This document shows positions 19,801 through 28,958 of a stretch of 64,000 nt of DNA, piece after piece. Numbering within the stretch: the stretch's first letter is position 1; each line of letters opens with the position of its first letter. The translations under genes and the position numbers were made by a program. The notes under the pieces were generated by a model that worked only from the letters and a program-made list of their open reading frames with translations, did not search any database and was not told the DNA's origin. This DNA is from Chitinophaga varians (GTDB lineage Bacteria; Bacteroidota; Bacteroidia; Chitinophagales; Chitinophagaceae), in assembly GCF_014529945.1 (NCBI RefSeq), contig NZ_JACVFB010000001.1, positions 1,364,001 through 1,428,000 of the forward strand, written 5' to 3'.

Positions 19801-22237
19801 CAGCATCACCATGACCGCTACCGGCGGTGACGGTAACTATCAATACAGCCTGAGCACCGATAACTGGGCTACCGCTAAACCCTATACCAGCGGGAGCGGA
19901 CTGGGGGCCGGCGTTTACGCGCTGAAAGTGACCGATAACCACGGATGCAGCCTGCGTTACAACCAGCAGCTCACTATTACAACACCGTCGGCGCCGCTGT
20001 TGCTCTCCGGCGTATTCTCTGACTACAACGGATATAATATTTCCTGTGCCGGTGGCGACAATGGTGCTGTGCAACTGACCGCTACCGGTGGTAATGGAGC
20101 GGCATACAGTGGTTATACCTATGCGATAGACAATGGGGCTTTCGGTCCCTCGTCCCTGATCACCGGTATCAAAGCGGGCATGCATCAGTTCACCGTGAAA
20201 GACGGTCGGAATTGTACGACTACCCTGAGTTATAAGTTTACTGAATCTGCACAGGCCTTAAGCATACAGCTGGTCAGCAAGCAGGATGTGCGTTGCGCCG
20301 CTATACCGGGTGGTAGCATCACGGTAGCCGGCAGCGGTGGTACCGGCGTTTTGCAATACAGCCTGAATGGCACCGATTGGCAGGCGGGTACGGTGTTTTC
20401 CGGCCTTACTGCCGGCAATTATACTGTCACGGTGCGGGATGCCAATAGCTGCGGTAATACACTGGCTGTACAGGTCCTTTCTGTGAACCCGGCTATCACT
20501 ATTGACAATATTACCCGAAACGACATCATTTGTTTCGGTACCTCCGGCACCATTCAGGTGCAGGCCCATGGTGGCAGCGGTCAGCTGGTGAATGAATATG
20601 CCCTCAACGGTGGCAACTATACGTCGTTTGCCAATACAACACCATTGGTGGCAGGTAGTTATACCATCCGGGTAAAAGATGCCATTGGGTGTTATTCCGC
20701 TGTCAGCAATGCCGTATCTATTACCGCACCTACGGCGCCTTTGGCAGCTACCGCCACTACGAGCGATTTTCATGGCATGCAGATCTCCTGTTATGGTCTG
20801 TCGGACGGCGCCTTCAGCCTCGTGGCCTCCGGTGGCAATGACGGCGGCTATCAGGGATATTTATTCAGTGTTAACGGCGGCGCCTATACGGGAAAATCGC
20901 AGTATACCACTGTGCCGGCAGGTAACTATGCCGTTAAAATAAAAGACGGCCGCGGTTGTGAAATCACGAAAAACATCGTGTTGCAACAACCGGCAGCACC
21001 CGTATCGTTGGCCGTATCCGACGTTACCCATCTGGCCTGCGGCGGTATCCCTACCGGCAGCATTACGCTGCAAACGACTGGTGGTACCACCCCTTATGCC
21101 TATACCATGAATAACGGAACACCACAGGCATCGCCGGTATTTGGCGCGCTGCCGGTGGGCAACTATACGCTGGCGGTAAAAGACGTAAACGGTTGCGCGG
21201 CGACGGTGGTCACCCCCGTGAAAGAAATGTACCCGCCGGTAACGGCCACGGCTACGGTAACGCCCGTACGCTGTTACGGCGAGGCCAATGGCGCTATCGT
21301 GTTGCAGCCCTCCGGCGGCGATGGCAGCTATAATTATCAATGGAGCAACGCTGGCGTGAGCGGCGCCCAGGCACAAAACATCACCGCAGGCAGTTATACC
21401 GTTAAAGTCACGGACGGCAAAGGCTGTGGCCAGTCCTACAGCTACGAGGTGGCGCAACCGGCAGCGCTGGGGCTCACCGTCACCGCATCGCAGATATGCG
21501 ATGGGGTAGATGACGGCACCGTGGAAGCCACCGTACTGGGCGGTACGCTGCCTTATCAATATGCGCTGAACAACGGTGCATGGACCAATACCAACAGTTT
21601 CGCTAACCTCGGCGCAGGGGAGTATGCGATGAAGGTACAGGATGCCCGCGGCTGCGGCGCTGCCGGCACAACGAGCATCACTAAACGAAATGTGAAGCCG
21701 GATGTGAACTTCCTCGTGGCCTCCCGGAAAAATGCCTACGATACGCTGGTGATCAAGGAAATCAGTGTGCCCGCACCAGACTTCGTCAGCTGGACATTCG
21801 ATCCGCAGGCTATTCTCCTGGGCTACGATCACGGTACGCCGCTGATCAAATTCACAACAGCCGGTGCCTACTGGGTGGCCATGAAAGCCACCTTCGGGGA
21901 ATGTACCTACCAACTGCGCAAAGATATCCAGATCAGCGCCTATGACCCGCTCGCCGGTCCTTCGTACACGGTGCCCGTTTCCGTGATAGATACGGTGATG
22001 CTGTCGCCCAATCCCAATGATGGCAATTTCCGTTTCCAGATAAAACTGAAACGCAAACAACAGGTGCTGGTGTCCGTCTTCGACCTGAACGGACGTATCC
22101 TGGCGAAACAGCCGTACAGTCCCGCGTTACAGATAGACGACCGCATTGCGCTGGGAAGCGTCAACAACGGTATCTTTATCCTGCGGGTGGTAACGGAAAA
22201 TGAGAGCAGGGATGTACGGTTTATTATTAGTCGTTAG
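16832..22237 (+). CDS. Giant SprB-repeat surface protein with T9SS type A sorting domain
   Basis: Length is 1801 aa; the start may be 16832 or the ATG at 16850. A signal peptide ends near LYQLAYSQ. After an N-terminal region of about 370 residues with no recognised domain, 15 SprB-type units follow, each with a motif like SCxGxxDGSI and a later GxYTVxVxDxxGC. From about residue 825 the units form a higher-order triplet repeated three times, starting at VSCNGAADG, ISCAGGDNG and ISCYGLSDG. The C-terminal ~75 residues (MLSPNPNDGNFRFQIKL ... NGIFILRVVTE) are a T9SS type A sorting domain that directs export and surface attachment. In gliding Bacteroidota SprB is an adhesin; here a surface adhesin or filament is likely. 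It ends before a strong terminator. Confidence 0.9.
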   Translation: MKPPLLMRMFYRYIFLNIFLLGLYQLAYSQINENVLLPQPVTYYLSVSNATPVNGSLAMGIYGNPDRYPLYGNSPIGSGSTYRGETNYTPQLDFYINGAMSTAFALESGYPVDQAWIQSGRDFPQAYVNKSGYQVKLMYVMIAPNAVEAASNNICGDQLTSIKSPGNWDLFPISNGEMAVEWQYSLGAPNDWTDLPPSEYSFTTYYEYRFIPVKLFPQIAAGTTNITFRCRAKIRYGSVYCYSPYSPGTKVITFQPPSPKVDASQLTIVPNCPGQTNGTITLPASAITSGFAGMRWILRKGNSSTPCDPGLSGTVSNCGDQQDWSQGVVPVAGGISITNVPKGDYTLWVINPSANAGNCFTPVPVTMTELTELSESLGTTTNVSCYGGSDGSIAVTAADGNGAKSGYFFTLRKDGNIFRAEQRAAANTMSWTGLPAGVYVAEVRDGTCSTIKTVGTTITQPPQVKGQLTPQQPTCTSPGNGSISIVADPGVTNYQYNLYKGAVLQQQSAVTTSRNYTFGGLSNGDYSVEIKNMDYPSCTGWTGTVSLNAVPAMTLIQDALNMVTCFGGSDGSLQYSASGGSGSYVFVLQRTGIPTVSNSTGTFNGLKAGTYTVIAQNNVAGCNDAISQTVIISEPTPLQVNLQTTNISCNGAQDGVVKALAGGGSGFYTYKWEQLKGGVWTTNPFWFNTDTQIDALGAGTYRVTVSDSKSTNCSVLSSVVSITELPALQSGGATITPAVCLADGAAINISASGGDNTYTYFYTLNGTDYTAFTPGSKVHTAGSYHFRIKDGKGCTLDLPNAYDISLPAAPLSFTTQLSAYNGFQVSCNGAADGKITILASGGNGGTYTGYQYKLNNGTYQSVSLFSDLTAGTYTISVKDARGCETSGSVTLTQPQMSINATKLDVTCFGQSTGSITTNIMGDAAPYRWQLNGTTITGATANNLPAGNYTLHITDVNGCTKDTTLTIVPLYPALAFTAATVKDILCFGSTGSITMTATGGDGNYQYSLSTDNWATAKPYTSGSGLGAGVYALKVTDNHGCSLRYNQQLTITTPSAPLLLSGVFSDYNGYNISCAGGDNGAVQLTATGGNGAAYSGYTYAIDNGAFGPSSLITGIKAGMHQFTVKDGRNCTTTLSYKFTESAQALSIQLVSKQDVRCAAIPGGSITVAGSGGTGVLQYSLNGTDWQAGTVFSGLTAGNYTVTVRDANSCGNTLAVQVLSVNPAITIDNITRNDIICFGTSGTIQVQAHGGSGQLVNEYALNGGNYTSFANTTPLVAGSYTIRVKDAIGCYSAVSNAVSITAPTAPLAATATTSDFHGMQISCYGLSDGAFSLVASGGNDGGYQGYLFSVNGGAYTGKSQYTTVPAGNYAVKIKDGRGCEITKNIVLQQPAAPVSLAVSDVTHLACGGIPTGSITLQTTGGTTPYAYTMNNGTPQASPVFGALPVGNYTLAVKDVNGCAATVVTPVKEMYPPVTATATVTPVRCYGEANGAIVLQPSGGDGSYNYQWSNAGVSGAQAQNITAGSYTVKVTDGKGCGQSYSYEVAQPAALGLTVTASQICDGVDDGTVEATVLGGTLPYQYALNNGAWTNTNSFANLGAGEYAMKVQDARGCGAAGTTSITKRNVKPDVNFLVASRKNAYDTLVIKEISVPAPDFVSWTFDPQAILLGYDHGTPLIKFTTAGAYWVAMKATFGECTYQLRKDIQISAYDPLAGPSYTVPVSVIDTVMLSPNPNDGNFRFQIKLKRKQQVLVSVFDLNGRILAKQPYSPALQIDDRIALGSVNNGIFILRVVTENESRDVRFIISR

Positions 22238-22267
22238 CCGCTAAACTCTTATAAATCACGTAACTTT

Positions 22268-22301
22268 AAGCCGGCTTTGTATCAAAGCCGGCTTTATTTT
22301 T
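22268..22301 (+). terminator. Intrinsic terminator
   Basis: Perfect 12-bp stem AAGCCGGCTTTG / CAAAGCCGGCTT with a TAT loop, then TTATTTTTG. It ends the barrel/SprB transcript. Confidence 0.9.
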
Positions 22302-22326
22302 GCCCTGCAAACACAAACTGTTACTC

Positions 22327-22863
22327 ATGAAAAAGATCCTTTACCCGGCAGCTGCCTTGCTGGTAATGCTGATGGCTGCTTTTACCTTTATCACTACCCA
22401 AAACTGGAAGATCAGCAGCGGATATTCCATCAAATTCACCGGTAAGTATGCAGATGGTGCTTTTGAGTCTATGAAAGGCTCCGTCATATTTGATGAAAAA
22501 GACCCCGCTTCCGCAAAGTTCGATGTGCTGGTGGACGTATCTTCCATCAATACCGGCAACGGCCTCAAAAACCGCCATGCCCGGGGCGAGAAATGGTTCG
22601 ACGTGGACAAGTATCCCTACATTCATTTTGTTTCTTCCGAAGTGGTAAAAACCGCTGCCGGTTATGATGCGAAAGGTACGCTCGATATGCACGGCATTAA
22701 AAAGCCTTTCACCATTCCCTTTACTTTCACTCGTAATGGTGATAAAGGCGTTTTCCAGGGGGCATTTAAAGTCAACCGCGGCGACTTTGGCATTACTACT
22801 CCCCGGGGCGATGAATCCGATTATACCCATCTTACAGTAACCGTTCCTGTTACTGCCAAATAA
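22327..22863 (+). CDS. YceI family protein
   Basis: Length is 178 aa from ATG 22327; a TTG-initiated frame would add nine residues. N-terminal signal or anchor (KKILYPAAALLVMLMAAFTF). The mature part matches YceI: WKISSGYSIKFTGKYADG, SVIFDEKDPASAKFDVLVDV, then HARGEKWFDVDKYPYIHFVS and GTLDMHGIKKPFTIPFTF, ending in FGITTPRGDESD. The family has a lipocalin-like barrel binding polyprenoid or amphiphilic ligands in the periplasm. The next gene starts one base after the stop, so the two form an operon. Confidence 0.92.
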   Translation: MKKILYPAAALLVMLMAAFTFITTQNWKISSGYSIKFTGKYADGAFESMKGSVIFDEKDPASAKFDVLVDVSSINTGNGLKNRHARGEKWFDVDKYPYIHFVSSEVVKTAAGYDAKGTLDMHGIKKPFTIPFTFTRNGDKGVFQGAFKVNRGDFGITTPRGDESDYTHLTVTVPVTAK

Positions 22864-22864
22864 T

Positions 22865-23254
22865 ATGCGACCTGTACTTTTCCGGTGTGGCATGGCCACC
22901 GGCCTGATCGCGGCAGCATTGTCCGTGGGGTACGCCGTTTTTTACCAGACGGCGCTGGGGGTGGATTTTTCCCGGGTGGCGCCGGCAGCGGCCATCGTCA
23001 GCGCCAACATAGGCGCTGCAATGGTGATGATGATCGTCTGCTGGCTGCTGGAACGTTGGAAAGGAGAAGTGCCCCGTAGTTTCAATGGCTGGCTGGTGTT
23101 GTTTTCGGTAGGCAGCGCCGCTATCCCTTTTGTGGTCAGCCTTCCGCTGGATATCCCCGCGCCGGAGCTTTTCCCCGGCCTGACAGCGCCCATGCACCTG
23201 TTGCCGGCCCTTATCTGGCTGGCCTTACAGCCATGGTGGACCATTAAAAAATAA
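22865..23254 (+). CDS. Small four-helix membrane protein of unknown function
   Basis: Length is 129 aa, starting one base after the YceI stop. Four hydrophobic segments are visible (GLIAAALSVGYAVFY, AIVSANIGAAMVMMIVCWLL, WLVLFSVGSAAIPFVVSL, MHLLPALIWLALQPWW). The layout resembles small DUF6069-type membrane proteins, but I do not recognise it with certainty. Cytoplasmic-membrane location is clear. Tight coupling to yceI suggests a shared membrane or lipid-related condition of expression. Confidence 0.65.
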   Translation: MRPVLFRCGMATGLIAAALSVGYAVFYQTALGVDFSRVAPAAAIVSANIGAAMVMMIVCWLLERWKGEVPRSFNGWLVLFSVGSAAIPFVVSLPLDIPAPELFPGLTAPMHLLPALIWLALQPWWTIKK

Positions 23255-23287
23255 CTTTTGATGTTCGGCCGGTATTCCTATCTTCGC
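23254..23287 (+). promoter_or_regulatory. Probable promoter for the DUF4132 pair
   Basis: A TTTTG near 23256-23260 (-33-like) and TATCTTCG at 23279-23286 (-7-like, consensus TAnnTTTG) are about 20 bases apart and precede the 141-aa gene at 23324. Confidence 0.4.
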
Positions 23288-23323
23288 TACTGAACTTTGT
23301 TTGTGTACCGATAAGACTATAGA

Positions 23324-23749
23324 ATGGACCTGATTATTAATGCCAGGCAAGCTGGCAGAAAACACGCGCTGATAGAGAAACAAAAGATTGTCATAGATGA
23401 TTTGCCCGTTAACCCGTCACTCCGCGCCTTGCTGGCAGCTGTTGTCAAACAACAGGTGACTGCCTATAACGACAAGCCTTTAGAGAAAAATCTTTTGCCC
23501 TTTCTCTCCCGGGAACAGATTACCGACCAAACAGGCACCGGAAAGGTGGGCTTTGGCAGTATCTACAACGAAAATAAAGCCGATCTGGCCAAAGCACAGG
23601 AGACAGCGATGCTGGCTTATGAAGATGGACTGTTCGCTGTTTTCGCCGATGAGGAGGAGTTACAGGGGCTTGATCGTACCTTTGTACTACATCCCGAAAC
23701 CGTGATTACCTTCATCCGGCTGACCTTCCTCGCCGGTAGTTTCTGGTAA
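23324..23749 (+). CDS. Conserved hypothetical protein preceding the DUF4132 giant
   Basis: Length is 141 aa, soluble, no signal or membrane helix. It shows a charged alpha/beta pattern with ARQAGRKHALIEKQKIVIDD, LRALLAAVVKQQVTAYNDK and the C-terminal FIRLTFLAGSFW. I do not recognise a named family. It ends 60 bases before the 1676-residue DUF5724/DUF4132 gene on the same strand and appears to share its promoter, so it may be a partner protein of that giant. Confidence 0.65.
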   Translation: MDLIINARQAGRKHALIEKQKIVIDDLPVNPSLRALLAAVVKQQVTAYNDKPLEKNLLPFLSREQITDQTGTGKVGFGSIYNENKADLAKAQETAMLAYEDGLFAVFADEEELQGLDRTFVLHPETVITFIRLTFLAGSFW

Positions 23750-23809
23750 AAAACATTGATGCCGACATTCATTTTTTAACCCGATTACCATACCTTAATT
23801 TGTTTGACC

Positions 23810-26800
23810 ATGGACGTTAAAGAATTCCTGAAGACCAGGACTAAACCCCATTACATCGAAAATCTGGTCACCGACCTGAAAGCCGTTTACAGCGGCGAAA
23901 CCACACATCCGCTGCTGACAAAGGACACCGCCGAAATAGTGTTGATCCTGCTCAACGAACTGCTGGCGCGTGAAAAGCAACATGGCTACTACCAAACATT
24001 TGCAATTACCTATAAGGACGAGAAATATGTCCGCCTGGAGGAACTGCTGAAAAGCGGTTTCTGGGACACGGCGGAAGGCGCCAACCTGTTGGAATACCTC
24101 TTCGGCAAGGAAACAGGCGCCTGTGTTAAACATGCCTGGCATCAGATACCTTATCAGATGTACCAGACAGGTTACGCTCGTCGCTCTTTCCGGGCACCGG
24201 GCGATCCTGAGGTCCATTTCGTGCTACAGCTGGAATTCCTGCGGCAGGCTATCCCTCAGGCTCACCAGTTTTCCTACTATCCTAAAGTGGAATTCATCTG
24301 CTTTGACCTGACCCTGGAGGAACAGCTGCGTTGCGAAGGACAACTGTTGGAGGTAGCTTTATTCCGTGTATGGGCCGCCGCTATCGATCTGGGCAATGAA
24401 TCCTTCTTTAAAGCATGTGAAGATATTATCTATAATAAAGATCCGAATGGAAAGGTGAGCCGCGTGCTGATCAAAGCGCTGCTGACCAGCAACAAGCAGG
24501 CGGCGTGGGAACTGGTGGAAAAGCTGCTCCTCGCCGCGCAGCGGCAGGAGGGGCTGCGCCAGGCTGTGATGGAATCACTGGATGAAACGTCGGTAGGCGC
24601 ATTGAAATACATGCTCAAAGTAGTACTGGACAATAAGCTGACCCGCTTCTCGTCTGTTGTTCGGGCACTGGACGTATGGGCCGGTCTTTTCTGGGAAGCA
24701 GAAAAAGAAACCACCGTCCGTACTTTCCTGGAAAAAGGCCTGGAATATCTCGAGGCGCCTAACACCATCCCTGCGGCCGTAAAAAGCAAAAATAATACAG
24801 AGGTATATATGGCGCTGTGGGCGCTGGGCGTACTGGATGTCATGGCTACGCCACCGCTGGTATTTCAACTGCTGGAAGACAAGAGCGCTGAAAAACGCTC
24901 CCTGGCATTGAAGTTCGCCGTGGAAACCAGTTACTATAATGTAGACATGCCGGCTGCCTATAGAGGCCTGCTGGATACCGACCTGGCCGTAATAGCCAGA
25001 GCAGTGGTGATCATCAACAACAAGGTCCACTATAACGCAGCCCATTATGATACCTACTTCCCTGAGCTGTTCGACAGGCTCCATGCCATCATTCAACAGG
25101 TAAAAGAAAAGGAAAAAACATTTGAAGGAAATATATTCTCGTGGCTGACCATCAAATATGAACGTAACAACGTGTTCGATGCGATGATCAAAATGATCAA
25201 TGACCGGGAAGACAGGCTGGAGATGGTGTTGGGGTATTTTGATGAGATGAATGTCTCCCTGCGTGAACAACTGTCCCGTAGCCTGTTGAAAGGGTATTCT
25301 CCGTATAGCCACCAACAGGAGGAAAAACAGGGGCCGCTGACGCCATTTCAGCGAAACTTCGCGCTGCGCCTGCTGAAAGACAGAGGAGAATATGTGGTGT
25401 CTATTGCATTTAACGCCCTCCATGGCCAGCAATTTACGCTGCCGGAAATGGAAACGTTTACGGATATACTAAAACGTAAAGGCGCCTCCGTAAGGAGCAA
25501 GGCAATCGACATGGTGCTGAGCCAGCAGGACGATATCGTGACCGCGGTAACAGAGAAGCTCCTGCAGGGCGATGTGGAGCAACGCCTCGGTGGACTGGAT
25601 ATCGCGCTGCGTCTCCAAAAAGGTAATCGTCTCGCTACACAGCGTGCCGGATGGATCACCACTTTCAGAGAAAGAAAAAATGTCTCCCAGAAAGAAGAAA
25701 TATTATTATCACAACTTTCGGAAGACAACAATGTATTGTCTTACTCTGCGGAGACTGGCTACGGATTATATGACCCGGCTGCTATCTCGCCGGTAATACT
25801 ACCGCCGGCAGATCCCAACGATTACTATGGCAAATGCCTGGCGGAAGGGCCTTACGGCTTCTCGATGCCCCTGGAGCAGTTGCATGAACAGTTCACTAAA
25901 CTCATTGATTTGTTTCAGCAACATGCCACTTACGAATACGAAGTGGAGAACTATGACAATTCCAAATCCATGGTGCTGCTGAGCAACAGCTTCCAGAACC
26001 GCAAGATATACACCTATAAGTTCACTTCTGACGAAGAGAAATATTCGTACTATCCGCTGCCGGAAGTATGGGAGGCCTGGTATCAGGAAAGCGGCCTTAC
26101 GCCACGGGATATTTTCTTACTGACTTCCCTGATGAACCTCGCGCATAACATGGAGCATGAAGGGGATGGGGGAGCTATCATGAAACAGTTCCTGCCCGTT
26201 TACGAAAACGTACTACCGGAAACGCTGAGTAACAATCGTCGTTATCAATACTACAATCACCCGGTACGGCAAGTGGCCAGCGTTCTTCAGTTAATTCATC
26301 CGTTTGAACAACGGGAAGCGTTTCTTTTAGGAGGCTGTAAACGGGTGTTTAATGCGTTGTCCCCGGAATTGCTACAGTTCAGACAAAAAGCTTATCATGG
26401 TGTGACGGGCTGGCAAAGCATTTCGAAGATCGGAAGTTTTCTGGAGTATTTATATACGATGCCCACCGACAAGCAGCTGATAGAAGATTGCTGGAACCTT
26501 TACCACTGGCGGCAGTTCTCCGGTTTGCCGGAAATGGCGCCAGGTTATCTGCCACCATTGCAGGTATTCATCAGCGCATTTGAAGCCGGGATAATATCTG
26601 AAAGTGAGATGTACCGCGGGTTGATCAGCCCGGAGAACATGCGTACGTTGTCCGGCAGCCGCAAAGGCAAAAACAAAGACCACTACTTTGAGCAACATCC
26701 CTTCCTCGAAAAGATGTTCCTGAAGGTCAGGGAGCATTTCCTCGATATTGAACTGAAAAGGGGAGACTCCGCTACGCCTGTAACCCATATGGTGCAGGTG

Positions 26801-28840
26801 CTGGGAGCTATTTACGGCGTTAAACGTTTTGGTGAAATATGGGCCGGCCTCGGGAAAACAACGCTCAATCGTGGGTATGTCTATACCTATAACACCGAAG
26901 CCATGAGCAAACAGAAAGTATTCAGCCTGCTGCTGAAATGCTGTTTCCCATTGCCGGAAGATACCCGGGAGCTGTTCGATGAAACGGTGAAGAAAGTCAA
27001 ACTGACGGAAGCACAGCTGATAGAAGCTGCCGTCTACGCGCCACAGTGGCAAAAGTTTGTGAGCCAGCACCTGGGCTGGAAAGGACTGGACTCCGCCATC
27101 TGGTGGATGCACGCCCATACCAAATCAGCCGGCAATGAACAAAATGCGGAAGCGGAAAGTGAAATTGCCCGTTATTCTGCGGTAGACCTGCAAGACTTTA
27201 AAGATGGCGCGGTAGACAAAGACTGGTTTGTAAAAGCCTATAAAGAACTGGGCAAACAACGCTGGGCTATCGTATACGAAGCGGCCAAATTTATCAGTGA
27301 TGGTAATGCGCACCGTCGTGCGCGTTTATACGCTGACGTTATCACCGGCGACCTGAAGATCAAGGAAGTGACGCAGAAGGTAAAAGAAAAGCGTGATCAG
27401 GATTACCTGCGCCTCTATGGCCTGATACCATTGAGCAAAACCAATCCGGAAAAAGACGTATTGGCCCGCTATGAATATCTTCAGCAGTTTAAAAAAGAAA
27501 GTCGCCAGTTTGGCGCACAGAAACAATCCAGCGAAGCGCTGGCACTGAGAATTGCCATGGAAAACCTGGCGCGTAACGCAGGTTATGCAGATCCGCAGCG
27601 ACTGACGTGGGCCATGGAAACCCGGCAGGTGCAGGGCATTCTGTCTAAAGAAACACAGGTGCAGTACGACGACGTGATGATTGGACTGGTGATAGACGAA
27701 GAAGGTCAGGCTGATGTGGTGGCCTTCAAAGGGGATAAGCAGTTAAAGGCTGTTCCTCCGAAATACAAAAAGGATAAGAAAGTAGAGGAGCTGAACGAGT
27801 ACCGGAAAACGCTGCGTGAGCAGTTCCGCCGTTCCCGCAAAGGACTGGAAGATGCCATGGTACGCGGCGATGTGTTTACTTTTGAGGAAATCTCCACGCT
27901 GTTTGAACATCCGGTGATTGCCAAACATCTGGAAAAACTGGTGTTCATCACCGATAAGGCGCACGGCTTCTATCACAGCGGCAGCCTCACAGACGCCAAC
28001 GGAAAAGCGACGAAGCTCACCGCCAAAGATGCCATCCGCATTGCACATAGCAGCGACCTGCATCAGGCAGGCGTGTGGAGCGATTATCAGCGCTACTGCT
28101 TTGAGAAGTCTGTTCAGCAGCCGTTCAAACAGATTTTCCGGGAGCTGTACGTGCCGCTGGAAGATGAACTGAAAGAGGTGTCGGTGTCCCGCCGTTATGC
28201 CGGTCATCAGGTGCAGCCCACACAGACAGCCGCCCTGCTCAAAACCAGAGGCTGGAAAGTGGACTACGAGGAGGGCTTGCAGAAAGTGTTTCACAAGGAA
28301 GGCTTCGTCGCCAAAATATATGCGATGGCCGATTGGTTCTCACCAGCGGAAGTGGAAAGCCCCACGCTGGAGACGATTAAGTTCCACGATCTTAAAACAT
28401 ATACGCCGGTAGCGTTTAAAGATATTTCTCCGCTGATCTTCAGTGAAGTGATGCGCGATCTGGACCTCGTGGTGAGCGTAGCCCATGTGGGCGGGGTAGA
28501 TCCGGAAGCCAGCCACTCTTCCATTGAAATGAGAAAGGTGTTGCTGGAAGAAACCGTCCGGCTCTTTAAGCTCCCGAACGTGAAGGTGAACGGTAATCAC
28601 GCCACCATCAAAGGTAAATTAGGCGAATACAGCGTGCACCTGGGAAGCGCGGTAGTGCATCAGTTGCCGGGAAGATATATTTCTATTCTGCCCGTCCACT
28701 CCCAGCACAGAGGCCGGATTTTCCTCCCGTTTGTGGACGAAGACCCGAAGTCAGCAGAGCTGATCTCCAAAGTGCTGTTATTGGCAAGGGACCATGAAAT
28801 ACAAGATCCTACTGTTCTGGAACAACTATCACATCATTAA
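23810..28840 (+). CDS. DUF5724/DUF4132 giant protein (MolR-related)
   Basis: Length is 1676 aa from ATG 23810. The bulk (residues ~1-1250) is alpha-helical and HEAT-like, with repeated ALxxLGVLD, AVVIINNK and ALKFAVETSY type helices, as in DUF5724. The C-terminal ~400 residues contain the DUF4132 pattern: FRRSRKGLEDAMVRGDVFTF, then GFYHSGSLTDANGKATKLT, IRIAHSSDLHQAGVWSDYQ and the ending ISILPVHSQHRGRIFLPFVDE. E. coli MolR/YehI are relatives that also carry a WGR domain; no WGR is visible here. Molecular function is unknown. It is cytoplasmic. It pairs with a 141-aa gene upstream and ends at a strong hairpin terminator. Confidence 0.85.
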   Translation: MDVKEFLKTRTKPHYIENLVTDLKAVYSGETTHPLLTKDTAEIVLILLNELLAREKQHGYYQTFAITYKDEKYVRLEELLKSGFWDTAEGANLLEYLFGKETGACVKHAWHQIPYQMYQTGYARRSFRAPGDPEVHFVLQLEFLRQAIPQAHQFSYYPKVEFICFDLTLEEQLRCEGQLLEVALFRVWAAAIDLGNESFFKACEDIIYNKDPNGKVSRVLIKALLTSNKQAAWELVEKLLLAAQRQEGLRQAVMESLDETSVGALKYMLKVVLDNKLTRFSSVVRALDVWAGLFWEAEKETTVRTFLEKGLEYLEAPNTIPAAVKSKNNTEVYMALWALGVLDVMATPPLVFQLLEDKSAEKRSLALKFAVETSYYNVDMPAAYRGLLDTDLAVIARAVVIINNKVHYNAAHYDTYFPELFDRLHAIIQQVKEKEKTFEGNIFSWLTIKYERNNVFDAMIKMINDREDRLEMVLGYFDEMNVSLREQLSRSLLKGYSPYSHQQEEKQGPLTPFQRNFALRLLKDRGEYVVSIAFNALHGQQFTLPEMETFTDILKRKGASVRSKAIDMVLSQQDDIVTAVTEKLLQGDVEQRLGGLDIALRLQKGNRLATQRAGWITTFRERKNVSQKEEILLSQLSEDNNVLSYSAETGYGLYDPAAISPVILPPADPNDYYGKCLAEGPYGFSMPLEQLHEQFTKLIDLFQQHATYEYEVENYDNSKSMVLLSNSFQNRKIYTYKFTSDEEKYSYYPLPEVWEAWYQESGLTPRDIFLLTSLMNLAHNMEHEGDGGAIMKQFLPVYENVLPETLSNNRRYQYYNHPVRQVASVLQLIHPFEQREAFLLGGCKRVFNALSPELLQFRQKAYHGVTGWQSISKIGSFLEYLYTMPTDKQLIEDCWNLYHWRQFSGLPEMAPGYLPPLQVFISAFEAGIISESEMYRGLISPENMRTLSGSRKGKNKDHYFEQHPFLEKMFLKVREHFLDIELKRGDSATPVTHMVQVLGAIYGVKRFGEIWAGLGKTTLNRGYVYTYNTEAMSKQKVFSLLLKCCFPLPEDTRELFDETVKKVKLTEAQLIEAAVYAPQWQKFVSQHLGWKGLDSAIWWMHAHTKSAGNEQNAEAESEIARYSAVDLQDFKDGAVDKDWFVKAYKELGKQRWAIVYEAAKFISDGNAHRRARLYADVITGDLKIKEVTQKVKEKRDQDYLRLYGLIPLSKTNPEKDVLARYEYLQQFKKESRQFGAQKQSSEALALRIAMENLARNAGYADPQRLTWAMETRQVQGILSKETQVQYDDVMIGLVIDEEGQADVVAFKGDKQLKAVPPKYKKDKKVEELNEYRKTLREQFRRSRKGLEDAMVRGDVFTFEEISTLFEHPVIAKHLEKLVFITDKAHGFYHSGSLTDANGKATKLTAKDAIRIAHSSDLHQAGVWSDYQRYCFEKSVQQPFKQIFRELYVPLEDELKEVSVSRRYAGHQVQPTQTAALLKTRGWKVDYEEGLQKVFHKEGFVAKIYAMADWFSPAEVESPTLETIKFHDLKTYTPVAFKDISPLIFSEVMRDLDLVVSVAHVGGVDPEASHSSIEMRKVLLEETVRLFKLPNVKVNGNHATIKGKLGEYSVHLGSAVVHQLPGRYISILPVHSQHRGRIFLPFVDEDPKSAELISKVLLLARDHEIQDPTVLEQLSHH

Positions 28841-28854
28841 GATAAACAATTGGT

Positions 28855-28882
28855 AGCCCCGGGCATTAGCCCGGGGTTTTTA
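28855..28882 (+). terminator. Intrinsic terminator; dispersed palindrome copy 2
   Basis: CCCCGGGC (28857-28864), loop ATTA, GCCCGGGG (28869-28876), then TTTTTAA. It serves as terminator of the DUF4132 transcript and belongs to the dispersed palindrome family of this window. Confidence 0.85.
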
Positions 28883-28958
28883 ATGATCGTTTTTTTATCA
28901 GTAATATTCTGTATGTTTGGTTTTTACCAGTCAGGACGTAAGCCTAATACTGTCTGCT

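Noticed and set aside
20861..22060. 399-codon minus-strand frame
   Set aside because: Antisense to the SprB-repeat gene and generated by its repeats and GC-biased codons.
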